Positions 34,403 through 44,813 are shown, counted from the stretch's first letter. The stretch: 64,000 nt of DNA from an uncultured Desulfobulbus sp. (GCF_963665445.1 NZ_OY762276.1:1272001-1336000), one strand, 5' to 3'. Notes: a model not told the origin generated them from the letters alone. Made by a program: numbers and translations.

Positions 34403-35221
34403 ATGACACAACAAAAAGAAGCGCATGGCTGCAAAGACTGCCCTGTTGCCGGTGGGGGCAGACTGGAAAAGCTGGGGGTGAAACTCGGTCAGGCCGATTT
34501 CGTCATCGCCCTGGCGGGGAATCCCAATACCGGTAAGAGCACGGTGTTCAATGCCATGACCGGCCTCAGGCAGCATACGGGCAATTGGCCGGGAAAAACA
34601 ATAGCCCGGGCTGAGGGCGGTTTTTCCCTTAATGGTAAAAAATATAAGCTGGTTGATCTCCCCGGGACCTATTCATTGCTCTCCGCTACGGAAGACGAGG
34701 AAGTTGCCCGTAATTATATCCTTTTTGGCCGCCCGGATGTCACTATTGTCGTTCTTGATCCCATGCGGTTGGAACGGAACCTCAATCTGGCCCTGCAGGT
34801 ACTGCAGATCACGCAAAAGGCGATAGTTTGTGTGAATCTCATGGATGAGGCCAGGGCTCACGGCCTGGAGGTTGATGCCCGCGGCTTGGCTCGCGATCTT
34901 GGCGTTCCGGTGGTGCTGGCTGCCGCTCGCCAGGGGGAGGGCATCAATGAACTCCTCAATGAGATCGATGCCATGGCCAATGGCCGCAGTTCGTGCAATC
35001 CGCGCCGGTTGAAATATGACATTGCTTCTGTGCAGGAGAGCATTGATGAGCTGGCGGCTGCCCTGGCTGAAGAATTCCCCAACATGCCGCACCGGGAGTG
35101 GGTGGCCCTGCGTCTGCTCGAGGGGGATTCGCGTATTGTCGAGGCCGTGGCTTCCGGGGAAATCGGATTGCTTGCAAAAGATCACGTAGCCACCGGTACG
35201 ATCAGTGCCTGCGGTAATTGA
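34403..35221 (+). CDS. feoB: FeoB GTPase domain as a separate protein
   Basis: The 272-residue protein is the N-terminal G-protein part of the ferrous iron transporter FeoB: G1 GNPNTGKST at residues 39-47, G2 region with HTGNWPGKT, G3 DLPGTYSL, G4 NLMDEA, and a following guanine-dissociation-inhibitor region. A short Cys motif (CKDCPVAG) near residues 10-17 precedes the domain. The gene begins one base after the dtxR-feoA stop. It ends at a single TGA; the reading frame continues open beyond it into the FeoB membrane part (next entry), so the two parts derive from one FeoB split by this stop. Confidence 0.9.
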   Translation: MTQQKEAHGCKDCPVAGGGRLEKLGVKLGQADFVIALAGNPNTGKSTVFNAMTGLRQHTGNWPGKTIARAEGGFSLNGKKYKLVDLPGTYSLLSATEDEEVARNYILFGRPDVTIVVLDPMRLERNLNLALQVLQITQKAIVCVNLMDEARAHGLEVDARGLARDLGVPVVLAAARQGEGINELLNEIDAMANGRSSCNPRRLKYDIASVQESIDELAAALAEEFPNMPHREWVALRLLEGDSRIVEAVASGEIGLLAKDHVATGTISACGN

Positions 35222-35296
35222 AGCGATCGACCGGAAACAAATCCATGCATTGGTTTGGCCCTGCCGCCAAAGGTCCCGGCCATGAGGAACATATAT

Positions 35297-36709
35297 ATGA
35301 AAGCGGAACAGATTATACAACGAGCAAATGAGTTGCGTTGGAAACTTCCCCAGGATTTTCATGACCGCTGGGTGGAAATGGTCTATGCGGAATCGGCCCG
35401 TATTGCATCCCGCAATGTGGAACAGAAGGGGACCAGTCATCGGCTGACTTGGGAAAGACGGTTGGATACGATACTGACTAACCGATGGACCGGCATGCCC
35501 ATTATGGTGCTCATGCTGGCCTTGGTCCTTTGGATTACCATCATCGGCGCTAACGTTCCTTCGAGCCTGCTGGCAACACTCCTTCTCGACCACGGCCACC
35601 CCTTTTTTCAACATCTGGCCCAATCGGCGCATCTGCCATGGTGGCTTTCCGGGGTCCTGGTCGACGGCCTGTATCTGACCATGGCCTGGGTGGTGAGCGT
35701 CATGCTGCCACCCATGGCGATTTTTTTTCCCCTTTTTACCATGTTGGAGGACTTCGGCTATTTGCCCCGGGTTGCCTTCAACATGGACCACCTTTTTCAA
35801 CGGGTTGGCGCCCACGGTAAACAGTCGCTGACCATGAGCATGGGCTGGGGCTGCAATGCCGCCGGAATCGTCGCCACCCGGGTCATCGATTCCCCTCGGG
35901 AACGGCTCATTGCGATCATAACCAACAACTTTGCGCTCTGTAACGGTCGCTGGCCGACCCAGATCCTGTTGGCTACGGTGTTTCTCGGTGCCCTTGCTCC
36001 ACCTGCCATAGCCGGACTCGTCTCCGCCGGTGCCGTGCTTGCGGTGGCCTTGTTGGGAGTGTTTCTGACCTTCCTTTCCTCCTGGATGTTGTCGACAACC
36101 GTGCTGAAAGGTGAAGCCTCCACCTTTACCCTGGAATTGCCTCCCTTTCGGCCGCCCAATATCCTTCGAACCCTCTACACCTCGCTCATCGACAGGACCT
36201 TGATCGTCCTCTGGCGCGCCATCGTTTTTGCGGCTCCTGCGGGAGTGATCCTGTGGTCTATCTGCAATATTCATATTGGAGGTACCACCCCGGCGCAATG
36301 GCTGATCAGGGTACTCGAAGGACCGGGATGGTTGATCGGCCTCAACGGTGTCATCCTTGTTGCCTATATAGTCGCCATTCCTGCCAATGAGATCGTCATT
36401 CCCACGATCCTGATGCTGACCGTTATGACCACCGGGGTGGCGGGAGTGGGGCAGGGTGCAGGAGTCATGTTCGAAACAAGCGATACCACCCTGGCGATGC
36501 TGCTGCATGCCGGTGGTTGGACAACGCTCACCGCTGTCTGTCTGATGCTGTTCAGCCTCTGCCACAACCCCTGCTCGACCACCATTTATACAATCTATAA
36601 AGAGACCAAGAGCCTGAAATGGACGTTGGTCTCCACCTTTATGCCCATTGGTTATGGTCTTGTCATCTGTGGTCTTGTCGCGCTTGTGTGGCGTATGCTT
36701 GGCAGTTGA
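35297..36709 (+). CDS. feoB: FeoB membrane domain as a separate protein
   Basis: This is the permease half of FeoB: about ten membrane segments and two GATE motifs, GWGCNAAGIVATRVIDSPRER and later NEIVIPTILMLTVMTTG, with the cysteines GWGCN and FALCNGRWP. It lies in the same reading frame as the GTPase-domain gene, 75 bases after its TGA, with no frameshift. ATG codons at 35282 and 35297 are both possible starts; GAGG precedes the latter. At about 470 residues it covers the whole usual FeoB membrane part. Together with the GTPase domain and FeoA it should form a complete Fe(II) uptake system. The 407 bp after it (to 37116) show no gene. Confidence 0.88.
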   Translation: MKAEQIIQRANELRWKLPQDFHDRWVEMVYAESARIASRNVEQKGTSHRLTWERRLDTILTNRWTGMPIMVLMLALVLWITIIGANVPSSLLATLLLDHGHPFFQHLAQSAHLPWWLSGVLVDGLYLTMAWVVSVMLPPMAIFFPLFTMLEDFGYLPRVAFNMDHLFQRVGAHGKQSLTMSMGWGCNAAGIVATRVIDSPRERLIAIITNNFALCNGRWPTQILLATVFLGALAPPAIAGLVSAGAVLAVALLGVFLTFLSSWMLSTTVLKGEASTFTLELPPFRPPNILRTLYTSLIDRTLIVLWRAIVFAAPAGVILWSICNIHIGGTTPAQWLIRVLEGPGWLIGLNGVILVAYIVAIPANEIVIPTILMLTVMTTGVAGVGQGAGVMFETSDTTLAMLLHAGGWTTLTAVCLMLFSLCHNPCSTTIYTIYKETKSLKWTLVSTFMPIGYGLVICGLVALVWRMLGS

Positions 36710-37116
36710 ATACGCCTGCTCGCATTTGATCGAAGAGTGCTCTGCTCCCCCGGTGTCATCTCGACCACAGGGAGAGATCTCATTTCGTTACGCTGAGTTC
36801 TGGTGGGGATCATATTTTATTTATACTACGCAGCTTCCGAGTCTCGGACTTTTTACCATATCGTAATGTATTGATGAACCGTACTCGGCATTTACGCTTC
36901 TACCACTTGGCAGGGGCATCATAATGCTGTTTTTGCACCGCGGTTTGACCTATACTGGGGAGAAATACAGGGGATTTAACCTGAAACACTCGGATGTTGG
37001 CGTGATTGCACCGTGTCCCGAGGTTCGGTTGTAAGTGGACATAGACCATTATCTGCGACACACTCTCTCTCAATGCCTGTGAGCAAGGGCATCATCTTGA
37101 ACAGGGTTTTGCCACG

Positions 37117-39711
37117 ATGAAACTTCCTTCCCGCCGCAATCTGCACGCCTTTTTCCCTTTCCTCAACTGGTGGCCCATGGTGAATCGTCATACCCTCCGT
37201 GACGATCTGCTGGCAGGGGCTACCGGTGCCCTCGTCGTCCTGCCGCAGGGCGTGGCTTTTGCCACCATTGCGGGTTTGCCGCCGGAATATGGCTTGTACG
37301 CAGCCATGGTGCCAACTGTTATCGCTGCACTGTTCGGTTCCAGTTGGCACTTGGTTTCCGGCCCGACAACGGCGATCTCAGTGGCACTGTACGCAGTGCT
37401 GTCGCAGCATTTTGAACCAGGGTCGAGTCAATATATCAGCATGGCCCTGACCTTGACCTTTATGGCTGGTGTTTTCCAGGCGGCATTGGGACTTGCGCGT
37501 ATGGGGGCCCTGGTCAATTTTATCTCGCATAGCGTGGTCATCGGTTTCACCGCTGGTGCGGCTTTGCTCATCGCAGCCAGCCAGATCCGTCACTTTTTCG
37601 GCATCGAGATCGAGCGGGGTGTTCCTCTCTACGAAATTTTCCATCAACTTTTTCTCCAGATCGGTAACATCAAGCTGCCGGTCCTCTCTATCAGCCTGGT
37701 GACCCTGGCAACCGGTATTGTGATCAAGCGCTGCTGTCCCAAGATACCCTTCATGGTTGCGGCCATGGTTGTCGGCAGTGTGACGGCGGTCCTGTTGAAT
37801 TACTGGTTGGGTGCTGCAGCTACCGGGATTCGTACAGTGGGGGCCTTACCGGCGCATCTCCCGCCCTTGTCGCACCCGGATTTGTCGCTGGAAAGCCTCC
37901 AGTTTGCGGTTGCTCCCGCCCTCGTCATCACCATGCTGGGATTAACCGAGGCCGTGGCCATTGCCCGGGCCATTTCTGTCCGTTCCGAGCAATGCATCAA
38001 CGGTAACCAGGAGTTTATCGGCCAAGGCCTGGCCAATATTATCGGCAGTTTTTTTTCCGGATATTCCTCGTCGGGCTCCTTCAACCGTAGCGGGGTGAAT
38101 TTCGAGGCCGGCGCTAAAACTCCACTGGCGTCAGTCTTTGCTTCGTTTCTGTTGCTGCTCTTGTTGCTGGTGGTCGGGCGTTTGGCAGCCTACCTGCCCA
38201 ATGCGGCCATGGCCGGAATTTTGTTTTTGGTGGCCTGGGGACTTATCGATTTTCACCATATCCGCCATATCTGGCAGACCAGCAAGGCCGAAGCAATCAT
38301 TTTACTGTGTACCTTCAGTGGTACCCTGGTCAGTATTGAAGCAGGCATTTTTAGCGGGGTGTTCCTGTCGCTCGTGGTGTACCTCTACCGCGCCTCGAAA
38401 CCGGAAATCATGCCGATGGTGCCGGCCACCGAAACGGGTGCCTATCACTTTGTGCTCGTTCATAACGAGCCAGAATGTCCGCAGTTGAAGATAGTGCGGA
38501 TCAACGGCCCGGTCTTTTTTGGTTCTGCAGGCCATGTGCAGCAGGCATTGCGCAATATTGATAGCGAAAACCCGCAGTGCAAATCCGTGCTGATCGCCGC
38601 TGCCAGTTTCAACTATATCGATATCGCCGGCGCGGAGGCCCTGGCCCAGGAGGCACGCCGCCGCCGTCGTCAGGGAGGAGGCATCTATTTTTATCGGCTC
38701 AAGGAATCTATTTATGAATTTCTCCGCCAGGGCGATTATCTGAAGGATTTTGGCGAGGACGCTTTCTTTCCGGTGAAGACCCATGTCACCGGAGCCATCT
38801 ATTGGAAACTGAACCCTGATATCTGTCGTACCTGCAAGGTGCGCATTTTTACAGAATGCAACCTTGGCGTTTTACCCGGCGGGTTGCGTCGTCAGCGCAT
38901 CATGCTGGCCACCGACGGTAGTGCCTTCAGCCACGCTCCAGAAACTGTTGCCATCGCTCTGGCCAAGGCCTTTGGCGTCAAGCTGGATGTGATGACCAGT
39001 GTGGAAACTCCCGAGTCCGATGAAATTGCCACCGCAAATTTGGAGCAGGCCAGCAGAAAAGCAGAGGCTGCTGGTGTGGAATACGAGACATGTATCAGTT
39101 ATGGCAAAGATCCGGTGGAGCAGGTGGTGTCCACCGCTCGGGAGATGCACACCAATATCCTCATTATCGGCCGTCGTCCGTTGCGCGGGGATATGAAGGA
39201 GCGGTTGATTGGCGACGTTGCCCAGCAGATTCTGGTCGGATCCCCCTGCCATGTGCTCGTAGCAAACTGGCAGGTTCAGCCCTGGAAAAAACACATTCTG
39301 ATTGCTGTTGAGGACAGTCAAATCAGTGAAACGGTCATTGAGGTTGCAGTCCAGATCGCCAAAGCTTCAAAACTTCCGGTAACTCTGCTCACGAGCGTGG
39401 CCGCAGAGTCCAAGCGTGAGAAGGCCGAAGAACAACTGGCAGCGAAGCTCGACCTGCTCAAGGCGGAGAATATTGAAGCGAAGGGGCATATCGTCGTCGG
39501 TAAGACTCCGGATCGTGCCATTATCGAGACATCCGGGGAAATCGGCGCTGATCTGGTCATCATCGGCAATGACCAGCGTAAAGGCTTGGCGCGTAAGATT
39601 GCCGGCCCAACCACGGACCGCGTGGTCGTTGGCCTCTCTTGTGCGGTCCTCGTGGTGAAACGTGCTCCGGAACCAAGTTCATTGACAGCCGCAGTGCGAC
39701 AGCAGGCTTGA
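37117..39711 (+). CDS. SulP-family anion transporter fused to STAS and two universal stress domains
   Basis: The 864-residue protein starts with a SulP permease (DLLAGATGALVVLPQGVAFATIAGLPPEYGLYAA, about 12-14 membrane segments to residue 430), then a STAS domain (about 450-560; VRINGPVFFGSAGHV, SFNYIDIAGAEAL), then two tandem UspA domains starting near residues 591 (RIMLATDGSAFSH) and 726 (HILIAVEDSQ). The first Usp copy ends with a recognisable nucleotide loop (GRRPLRGDMKERLIGDVAQQILVGSPCHVLV); the second is similar but more diverged. SulP proteins carry sulfate, bicarbonate or other anions. In a sulfate reducer sulfate is one candidate substrate; bicarbonate is another. The Usp pair may sense ATP or cell state (inference). 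Confidence 0.88.
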   Translation: MKLPSRRNLHAFFPFLNWWPMVNRHTLRDDLLAGATGALVVLPQGVAFATIAGLPPEYGLYAAMVPTVIAALFGSSWHLVSGPTTAISVALYAVLSQHFEPGSSQYISMALTLTFMAGVFQAALGLARMGALVNFISHSVVIGFTAGAALLIAASQIRHFFGIEIERGVPLYEIFHQLFLQIGNIKLPVLSISLVTLATGIVIKRCCPKIPFMVAAMVVGSVTAVLLNYWLGAAATGIRTVGALPAHLPPLSHPDLSLESLQFAVAPALVITMLGLTEAVAIARAISVRSEQCINGNQEFIGQGLANIIGSFFSGYSSSGSFNRSGVNFEAGAKTPLASVFASFLLLLLLLVVGRLAAYLPNAAMAGILFLVAWGLIDFHHIRHIWQTSKAEAIILLCTFSGTLVSIEAGIFSGVFLSLVVYLYRASKPEIMPMVPATETGAYHFVLVHNEPECPQLKIVRINGPVFFGSAGHVQQALRNIDSENPQCKSVLIAAASFNYIDIAGAEALAQEARRRRRQGGGIYFYRLKESIYEFLRQGDYLKDFGEDAFFPVKTHVTGAIYWKLNPDICRTCKVRIFTECNLGVLPGGLRRQRIMLATDGSAFSHAPETVAIALAKAFGVKLDVMTSVETPESDEIATANLEQASRKAEAAGVEYETCISYGKDPVEQVVSTAREMHTNILIIGRRPLRGDMKERLIGDVAQQILVGSPCHVLVANWQVQPWKKHILIAVEDSQISETVIEVAVQIAKASKLPVTLLTSVAAESKREKAEEQLAAKLDLLKAENIEAKGHIVVGKTPDRAIIETSGEIGADLVIIGNDQRKGLARKIAGPTTDRVVVGLSCAVLVVKRAPEPSSLTAAVRQQA

Positions 39712-39722
39712 AATGGTTTTGG

Positions 39723-39757
39723 TGGAGTCAGATGTCCACCTCTGCCTCCATTTTTTT
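39723..39757 (+). terminator. Rho-independent terminator after the SulP gene
   Basis: A 10-bp stem with one mismatch (TGGAGTCAGA / TCTGCCTCCA) with an 8-base loop is followed by seven T. It separates the SulP gene from the cobalamin-regulated leader that starts downstream. Confidence 0.8.
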
Positions 39758-39761
39758 ATGC

Positions 39762-39791
39762 TTGACAAGTGGATTTGAAAGCGGTTAGGTA
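39762..39791 (+). promoter_or_regulatory. Probable promoter of the mutAB leader
   Basis: TTGACA at 39762-39767 is a consensus -35 box; 18 bp downstream TAGGTA (39786-39791) is a weak -10. It lies just after the SulP terminator and about 35 bp before the first cobalamin aptamer. No other good promoter is visible between the two riboswitches. Confidence 0.5.
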
Positions 39792-39825
39792 AATGCGCTT
39801 GACGCAGTAAGAAGTACATATTTTT

Positions 39826-39990
39826 ACATTTTCAGGTTCCGCAAGGATGAAAAGGGAACCCGGTGCGAATCCGGGACGGGCCCGCCGCTGTATTCGGGGA
39901 CGAACGCTGCAGAATGTCACTGGCCAAAAGGCTGGGAAGGCGCAGTCAGTAGGGTGATCCGAAAGTCAGAAGACCTACCTGAGAAAAATG
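39826..39990 (+). promoter_or_regulatory. Cobalamin riboswitch 1 of a tandem pair
   Basis: The closing stem is formed by CATTTTCAGGT and ACCTGAGAAAAATG. The core AAGGGAACCCGGTGCGAATCC, the junction CGCCGCTGTATTCGGGGACGA, the B12 box TGTCACTGGCC with CTGGGAAGGCGC, and the 3' block AGTCAGAAGACCTACC are all present. A strong terminator (40046-40087) follows about 55 bases later, so control is at transcription termination. Confidence 0.92.
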
Positions 39991-40045
39991 TTTTTTGCTT
40001 TCCCCCTGGACCAGGGAGAGTGCCGATACGTGGATAAACCAGGGC

Positions 40046-40087
40046 ATCCTCGGATCAATTTTATATTGATCCGAGGATTTTTTTTTG
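40046..40087 (+). terminator. Terminator between the two cobalamin riboswitches
   Basis: A perfect 14-bp stem (ATCCTCGGATCAAT / ATTGATCCGAGGAT) with a 5-base loop is followed by a run of nine or more T. It forms the expression platform of riboswitch 1. Confidence 0.92.
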
Positions 40088-40165
40088 TGGTGTCATGGGA
40101 AATTATTGGGAGCTGTTGGTCCGGTGCATTAAGGAAGTTCTGTTTTAACTCGTTGTTATAAGTAG

Positions 40166-40335
40166 GAAAATCGGTGCCACCGTTTGGTGGCCTAAAAGGG
40201 AAAACGGTGCAAGTCCGTTGCGGTCCGGCCGCTGTAACCGAGGACGAAATTCGCATCATGTCACTGATCAACGCTGATCGGGAAGACGCGGAGAGTAGGT
40301 TGATCCGGAAGCCAGAAGACCTGCCGATTTTTTGA
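40166..40335 (+). promoter_or_regulatory. Cobalamin riboswitch 2 of a tandem pair
   Basis: AAAATCGG and CCGATTTTTT close the aptamer. AAGGGAAAACGGTGCAAGTCC, GGCCGCTGTAACCGAGGACGA, TGTCACTGATC, TCGGGAAGACGCGGAGAGTAGG and GCCAGAAGACCTGCC are the conserved blocks. It is clearly a full aptamer and differs in sequence from copy 1, so the pair is not a recent duplication. A second terminator follows at 40426-40460, directly before mutA. Confidence 0.94.
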
Positions 40336-40425
40336 TCAGCGTAAGCGGCCGTGGTTCCCGTTGTTGATCCCAGCACCTGTGCAGGTTGTTTCTTCAGCCT
40401 GTGATCCCAGGTGCAGAATCAGGGG

Positions 40426-40460
40426 AACCCCCGGTCCGAAAGGGCTGGGGGTTTTTTTTT
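40426..40460 (+). terminator. Terminator between riboswitch 2 and mutA
   Basis: AACCCCC pairs with GGGGGTT, followed by T9; the loop contains a weaker inner pairing. Upstream, GCACCTG (near 40373) and CAGGTGC (near 40408) can form another hairpin that may compete. It ends about 24 bases before the mutA start. Confidence 0.88.
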
Positions 40461-40483
40461 AACCTAGCAACAAGGAGTATGAG

Positions 40484-42622
40484 ATGGGAACAGCATTGGA
40501 CATTCTCAAGGATTTCCCGGCAAACACCCACGCGGAGTGGATGGAAGCGGTGGATAAACAGCTCAAGGGCAAACCCTTTGAAAAGACCTTGGTGAAGAAG
40601 ACCTACGAGGGCATCGATATTCAGCCGATGTACTTCATGCAGGATCTCGAAGGCCTTCCCCAGGTGGACAGCCTGCCGGGTGAAGCACCCTACATGCGCG
40701 GCACCACAGCATCGGGAAGCAAGGTGAACAGTTGGCATATCGCCCAGGAAATCACCCTCGCCGACCCGCAGGATTTCAATCAGGCAGCCCAGTACGACCT
40801 CACCCGCGGGCAGAACAGTCTCAATATCGTCCTTGATCGGGCGACGCTCTCCGGACAGGATCCGGCGCAGGCCCCTGCGGAGATGGTCGGCAAGTCCGGT
40901 TTGTCGCTTTCCTGTCTGGCGGATGCCAAAACCGCCTTGAACGGTATTGATCTCACTGCGCATCCCTTTCGCCTGACCTGCGGCGCTTTCGGTCTTGCGC
41001 CTGCTGCCCTGATCATCGCACTGGTCCAGGAACAGGGTGGGGCAACGGAAAATCTTCAGGGCTCGCTGGTGGTCGATCCCCTGGGCGTGCTTGCGGTTGA
41101 GGGCAAACTCCCTGCCTCGCTTGCGACACTCTATGATCGCATGGCACAGCTGACCCGCTGGGCCATGGATCATGCGCCCAAACTGCGCACCATCGTCATC
41201 GATACCGATGGCTACCGCAACAGCGGCGGCAGCGCGGTTCAGGATATCGGTTACGCCCTGGCAACCGGCGTGGCCTATATCCGGGCACTGCTGGAGCGGG
41301 GGCTTGGTATCGACGACATTGCCCCGCGGATGAGTTTCGAGTTTGCCATCGGCAATGATTTTTTCATGGAGATCGCCAAGTTCCGTGCGGCCCGCTTTGC
41401 CTGGACGCAGATTGTCCAATCCTTTGGCGGCGACAGCCAGTCGCAGAAGATGCATATCCATGCCCGTACCGCCACCTGGAACAAGACCGAGGTCGATCCC
41501 TGGGTCAACATGCTGCGTGTCTCCACCGAGGCCTTTTCCGGAATTGCGGGAGGCGTGGACAGCCTCCATGTCAGCCCCTTTGACGAGATCTTCCGTACGC
41601 CCAACGAGTTCTCCCGGCGCATTGCCCGCAACGTCCACATCGTGCTCAAGGAAGAGGGCCATTTCGACAAGGTGGTCGATCCGGCCGGCGGCTGCTGGTA
41701 TGTGGAGAAGATCACCGCACAGCTGGCGGAAAAGGCCTGGCCCCTGTTCCAGGAGATCGAAGCCGGGGGCGGCATGGCCCAGGCCCTTGCCCTGGGCATA
41801 CCCCAGGACGCGGTGGCCGTGACCGCAGCCCAGCGCGCAAAGAATGTGGCCACCCGCACCGACCGCTTCGTGGGCACCAACATGTACCCCAATCTCCTGG
41901 AAAAACGGCAGCTCGCCGAACCCTTTGACCATCAGGGCTTCAAGGAAAAACGAATTCAGGCGGTCAAGGCCCATGCCAACACGGTGGACAGTGGCGCCTG
42001 TGCTGCCGCCCTGGCAGCCATTGGCGAACGGCTCTCCATCCTCGATGGGGAACTGATGACCCGGGCCATTGGAGCTGTCCGCAAGGGCGCATCCCTGGGC
42101 ATGCTCTCGGCCGCCCTGCAGGGAGAGGGACAGGAAACCCCCAGCGCGAAACCGCTCAACATTCATCGAGGTGCCGAACCCTTTGAGCGCATCCGCCGGG
42201 CCACCGAGGCCTTTGCGGCGCAAAAAGGAGCCACCCCCAAACTCTTTTTGGCCAATATGGGGCCGATTCCCCAGCATAAGGGACGTGCGGATTTTTCCAC
42301 CGCATTTTTCAATGTCGGCGCCTTTGAGACCATCGCAAACAACGGTTTTGCCACGGCGGATGAGGCCGCCAAGGCCACCCTTGAATCCGGAGCCAAGGCA
42401 GTGGTCATCTGTTCCACCGATGCCACCTATCCCGAGATCGTGCCTGATCTGACCCGGCAGATCAAGACAGCCGATCCCGGAATCATGGTCATTCTCGCGG
42501 GTTATCCCAAAGAGCATATCGACGCTTTCAAAGAGGCCGGGGTGGATGAATTCCTCCATGTCCGCGTCAATGCCCTCGATCTGCTGACCAAACTGCAAAA
42601 ACATCTGGAGGTGATTGCATGA
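40484..42622 (+). CDS. mutA: Methylmalonyl-CoA mutase small (beta) subunit
   Basis: The 712-residue protein has the TIM-barrel region of the mutase and a degenerate C-terminal B12-binding domain: where the catalytic subunit has DGHDRG, it reads [13 protein letters not shown] near residue 591, so it cannot supply the cobalt-ligand histidine in the usual motif. It forms a heterodimer with MutB. The reaction interconverts succinyl-CoA and (R)-methylmalonyl-CoA, the central step of propionate formation or oxidation. ACAAGGAG precedes the start. It lies behind two cobalamin riboswitches and overlaps mutB by four bases (ATGA). Confidence 0.95.
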   Translation: MGTALDILKDFPANTHAEWMEAVDKQLKGKPFEKTLVKKTYEGIDIQPMYFMQDLEGLPQVDSLPGEAPYMRGTTASGSKVNSWHIAQEITLADPQDFNQAAQYDLTRGQNSLNIVLDRATLSGQDPAQAPAEMVGKSGLSLSCLADAKTALNGIDLTAHPFRLTCGAFGLAPAALIIALVQEQGGATENLQGSLVVDPLGVLAVEGKLPASLATLYDRMAQLTRWAMDHAPKLRTIVIDTDGYRNSGGSAVQDIGYALATGVAYIRALLERGLGIDDIAPRMSFEFAIGNDFFMEIAKFRAARFAWTQIVQSFGGDSQSQKMHIHARTATWNKTEVDPWVNMLRVSTEAFSGIAGGVDSLHVSPFDEIFRTPNEFSRRIARNVHIVLKEEGHFDKVVDPAGGCWYVEKITAQLAEKAWPLFQEIEAGGGMAQALALGIPQDAVAVTAAQRAKNVATRTDRFVGTNMYPNLLEKRQLAEPFDHQGFKEKRIQAVKAHANTVDSGACAAALAAIGERLSILDGELMTRAIGAVRKGASLGMLSAALQGEGQETPSAKPLNIHRGAEPFERIRRATEAFAAQKGATPKLFLANMGPIPQHKGRADFSTAFFNVGAFETIANNGFATADEAAKATLESGAKAVVICSTDATYPEIVPDLTRQIKTADPGIMVILAGYPKEHIDAFKEAGVDEFLHVRVNALDLLTKLQKHLEVIA

Positions 42623-44799
42623 GCGCACCGGATTTTACCACCATTGGACTGAATCCCAAGATATCGCCAGCCAGCTACGAGGCCTGGGCGGCAAATATCA
42701 AGAAGGAAACCGGCCTCAGCGCCGAAGAGCTCGTTTGGCGAACCGTGGAGCAGATTGACGTCAAACCGCTCTACACCCGCAAGGACTACGAGGGGCTCGA
42801 CCACCTGGGCTACATGGCCGGTATCCCGCCCTTCATGCGCGGCCCCTATGCCACCATGTTCGTCCAGCGGCCCTGGACCGTACGTCAGTACGCCGGTTTC
42901 TCCACCGCCGAGGAGAGTAATGCCTTCTACCGCCGCAACCTGGCCGCCGGTCAGATGGGTCTTTCCATCGCCTTTGACCTGGCCACCCACCGCGGCTACG
43001 ACTCCGATCACGAGCGCGTGGTCGGCGATGTGGGCAAGGCCGGTGTCGCCGTGGACTCGATCCTGGACATGAACATCCTCTTTGCCGGTATTCCGCTCGA
43101 TCAGATGACGGTTTCCATGACCATGAACGGCGCGGTCTTGCCGATCATGGCCTTCTACATCGTCGCGGCCGAGGAGCAGGGGGTCAAACAGGAGCAGCTG
43201 GGCGGCACCATCCAGAACGATATCCTCAAGGAATATATGGTGCGCAACACCTATATCTATCCGCCGGCGCAGAGTATGCGCATCATCTCCGATATCTTCG
43301 CCTACACATCACAGAACATGCCGAAATACAACAGTATCAGTATTTCCGGCTACCATATGGAAGAGGCCGGCGCCACCTCGGATATCGAAATGGCCTACAC
43401 CCTGGCCGACGGCTGGGATTATGCCCGTGCCGGTGTCAACGCGGGCATGAGCATCGATACCTTTGCTCCGCGGCTCTCCTTCTTCTGGGCGCAGGGCATG
43501 AACTACTTCATGGAGATCGCCAAGATGCGTGCGGCCCGCGTGCTTTGGGCCAAGATCATCAAGACCTTCAACCCCAAGAACGTCAAATCCCTGGCCCTGC
43601 GAACCCACAGCCAGACCTCGGGGTGGAGCCTCACCGAGGGCGACCCCTTCAACAACGTCTGCCGCACCTGCATCGAGGGCATGGCCGCCGCCCTGGGCCA
43701 TACCCAGTCGATGCACACCAACTCCCTGGACGAGGCCATTGCCCTGCCCACGGAATTTTCCGCCCGTATTGCCCGGAACACCCAGTTGTATCTCCAGGAC
43801 GAGACCAACATCCTTCGTCCGGCCGATCCCTGGGCGGGTTCGTTCTACCTCGAGGCCCTTACCGGTGCAATCATGAAGCGCGGCTGGGACCTGATTCAGG
43901 AGGTGGAAAACCTGGGCGGCATGGCCAAGGCCATCGAGACCGGTCTGCCCAAGATGCGTATCGAGGAGGCCGCCGCCCGCCGCCAGGCCGGCATCGACTC
44001 CGGCCGGGAAAAGATCGTCGGCGTCAACAGCTACTGCCTGGACAAGGAGGATGCCCTGGATACGCTGGAGGTCGACAACACTGCGGTCCGCGAGGCCCAG
44101 CTCAAACGTCTTGCGAAACTGAAGGCCGAGCGTGACGAGTCCAAATGTCAGGCTGCCCTGAACGCCCTGACCCAGTGCGCCAAGACCGGTGAGGGCAACC
44201 TGCTGGCCCTGTCGATCGAGGCGGCCCGGGCGAGGGCTTCACTGGGTGAAATCAGTTTTGCCCTGGAAAAAGAATGGGGGAGGCATACGGCCGTGATTCG
44301 ATCGATTTCTGGTGTCTACAAAGCCGAATTCAGCGAGAAGGAAGAGGTGCAGAAGGTCATTGCCATGACCAAGGAGTTTGAGAAGATCGAGGGCCGCCGG
44401 CCGCGTATCATGGTGGCCAAGCTGGGCCAGGACGGACACGACCGTGGGGCCAAGGTCATTTCCACTGCCTTTGCCGATCTCGGTTTTGACGTCGATATCG
44501 GACCGCTGTTCCAGACCCCGGAGGAGGCCGCCCGCCAGGCGGTGGAAAACGATGCCCATATCATCGGCTTCAGCTCATTGGCCGCCGGCCACAAGACGCT
44601 CCTGCCCGCCCTGGTGGAGGAGTTGGAAAAGTTGGGTCGGCCGGACATCATGTGCGTCATCGGCGGGGTTATCCCGGCGCCGGATTATCAGTATCTCTAT
44701 GACCATGGGGCGGCCGCCATCTTTGGTCCGGGTACGGTCATTCCGGTGGCAGCGATGAAGGTGTTGGAGGAACTGAAATTGCGACTGCATGCAGAATAG
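42619..44799 (+). CDS. mutB: Methylmalonyl-CoA mutase large (alpha) catalytic subunit
   Basis: The 726-residue catalytic subunit has the substrate barrel with [28 protein letters not shown], the [18 protein letters not shown] motif and TMNGAVLP, and the C-terminal B12 domain with [10 protein letters not shown] near residue 602, whose histidine ligates cobalt (base-off, His-on), and GVIPAPDY near the end. It needs adenosylcobalamin, which links it to the adenosyltransferase gene at the left of the window. It is co-translated with mutA and followed by meaB. Confidence 0.97.
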   Translation: MSAPDFTTIGLNPKISPASYEAWAANIKKETGLSAEELVWRTVEQIDVKPLYTRKDYEGLDHLGYMAGIPPFMRGPYATMFVQRPWTVRQYAGFSTAEESNAFYRRNLAAGQMGLSIAFDLATHRGYDSDHERVVGDVGKAGVAVDSILDMNILFAGIPLDQMTVSMTMNGAVLPIMAFYIVAAEEQGVKQEQLGGTIQNDILKEYMVRNTYIYPPAQSMRIISDIFAYTSQNMPKYNSISISGYHMEEAGATSDIEMAYTLADGWDYARAGVNAGMSIDTFAPRLSFFWAQGMNYFMEIAKMRAARVLWAKIIKTFNPKNVKSLALRTHSQTSGWSLTEGDPFNNVCRTCIEGMAAALGHTQSMHTNSLDEAIALPTEFSARIARNTQLYLQDETNILRPADPWAGSFYLEALTGAIMKRGWDLIQEVENLGGMAKAIETGLPKMRIEEAAARRQAGIDSGREKIVGVNSYCLDKEDALDTLEVDNTAVREAQLKRLAKLKAERDESKCQAALNALTQCAKTGEGNLLALSIEAARARASLGEISFALEKEWGRHTAVIRSISGVYKAEFSEKEEVQKVIAMTKEFEKIEGRRPRIMVAKLGQDGHDRGAKVISTAFADLGFDVDIGPLFQTPEEAARQAVENDAHIIGFSSLAAGHKTLLPALVEELEKLGRPDIMCVIGGVIPAPDYQYLYDHGAAAIFGPGTVIPVAAMKVLEELKLRLHAE

Positions 44800-44813
44800 G
44801 GCGACGCATCCCT

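Noticed and set aside
35219-35221. TGA in feoB as a selenocysteine codon
   Set aside because: The site is in a non-conserved linker, not at a redox position, and I see no obvious selenocysteine-type stem-loop right after it. New start codons downstream explain the arrangement better.
40394-42628. A 744-residue open frame on the minus strand opposite mutA
   Set aside because: MutA similarity and operon structure on the plus strand explain this stretch; the shadow runs through the terminator and shows no domains.
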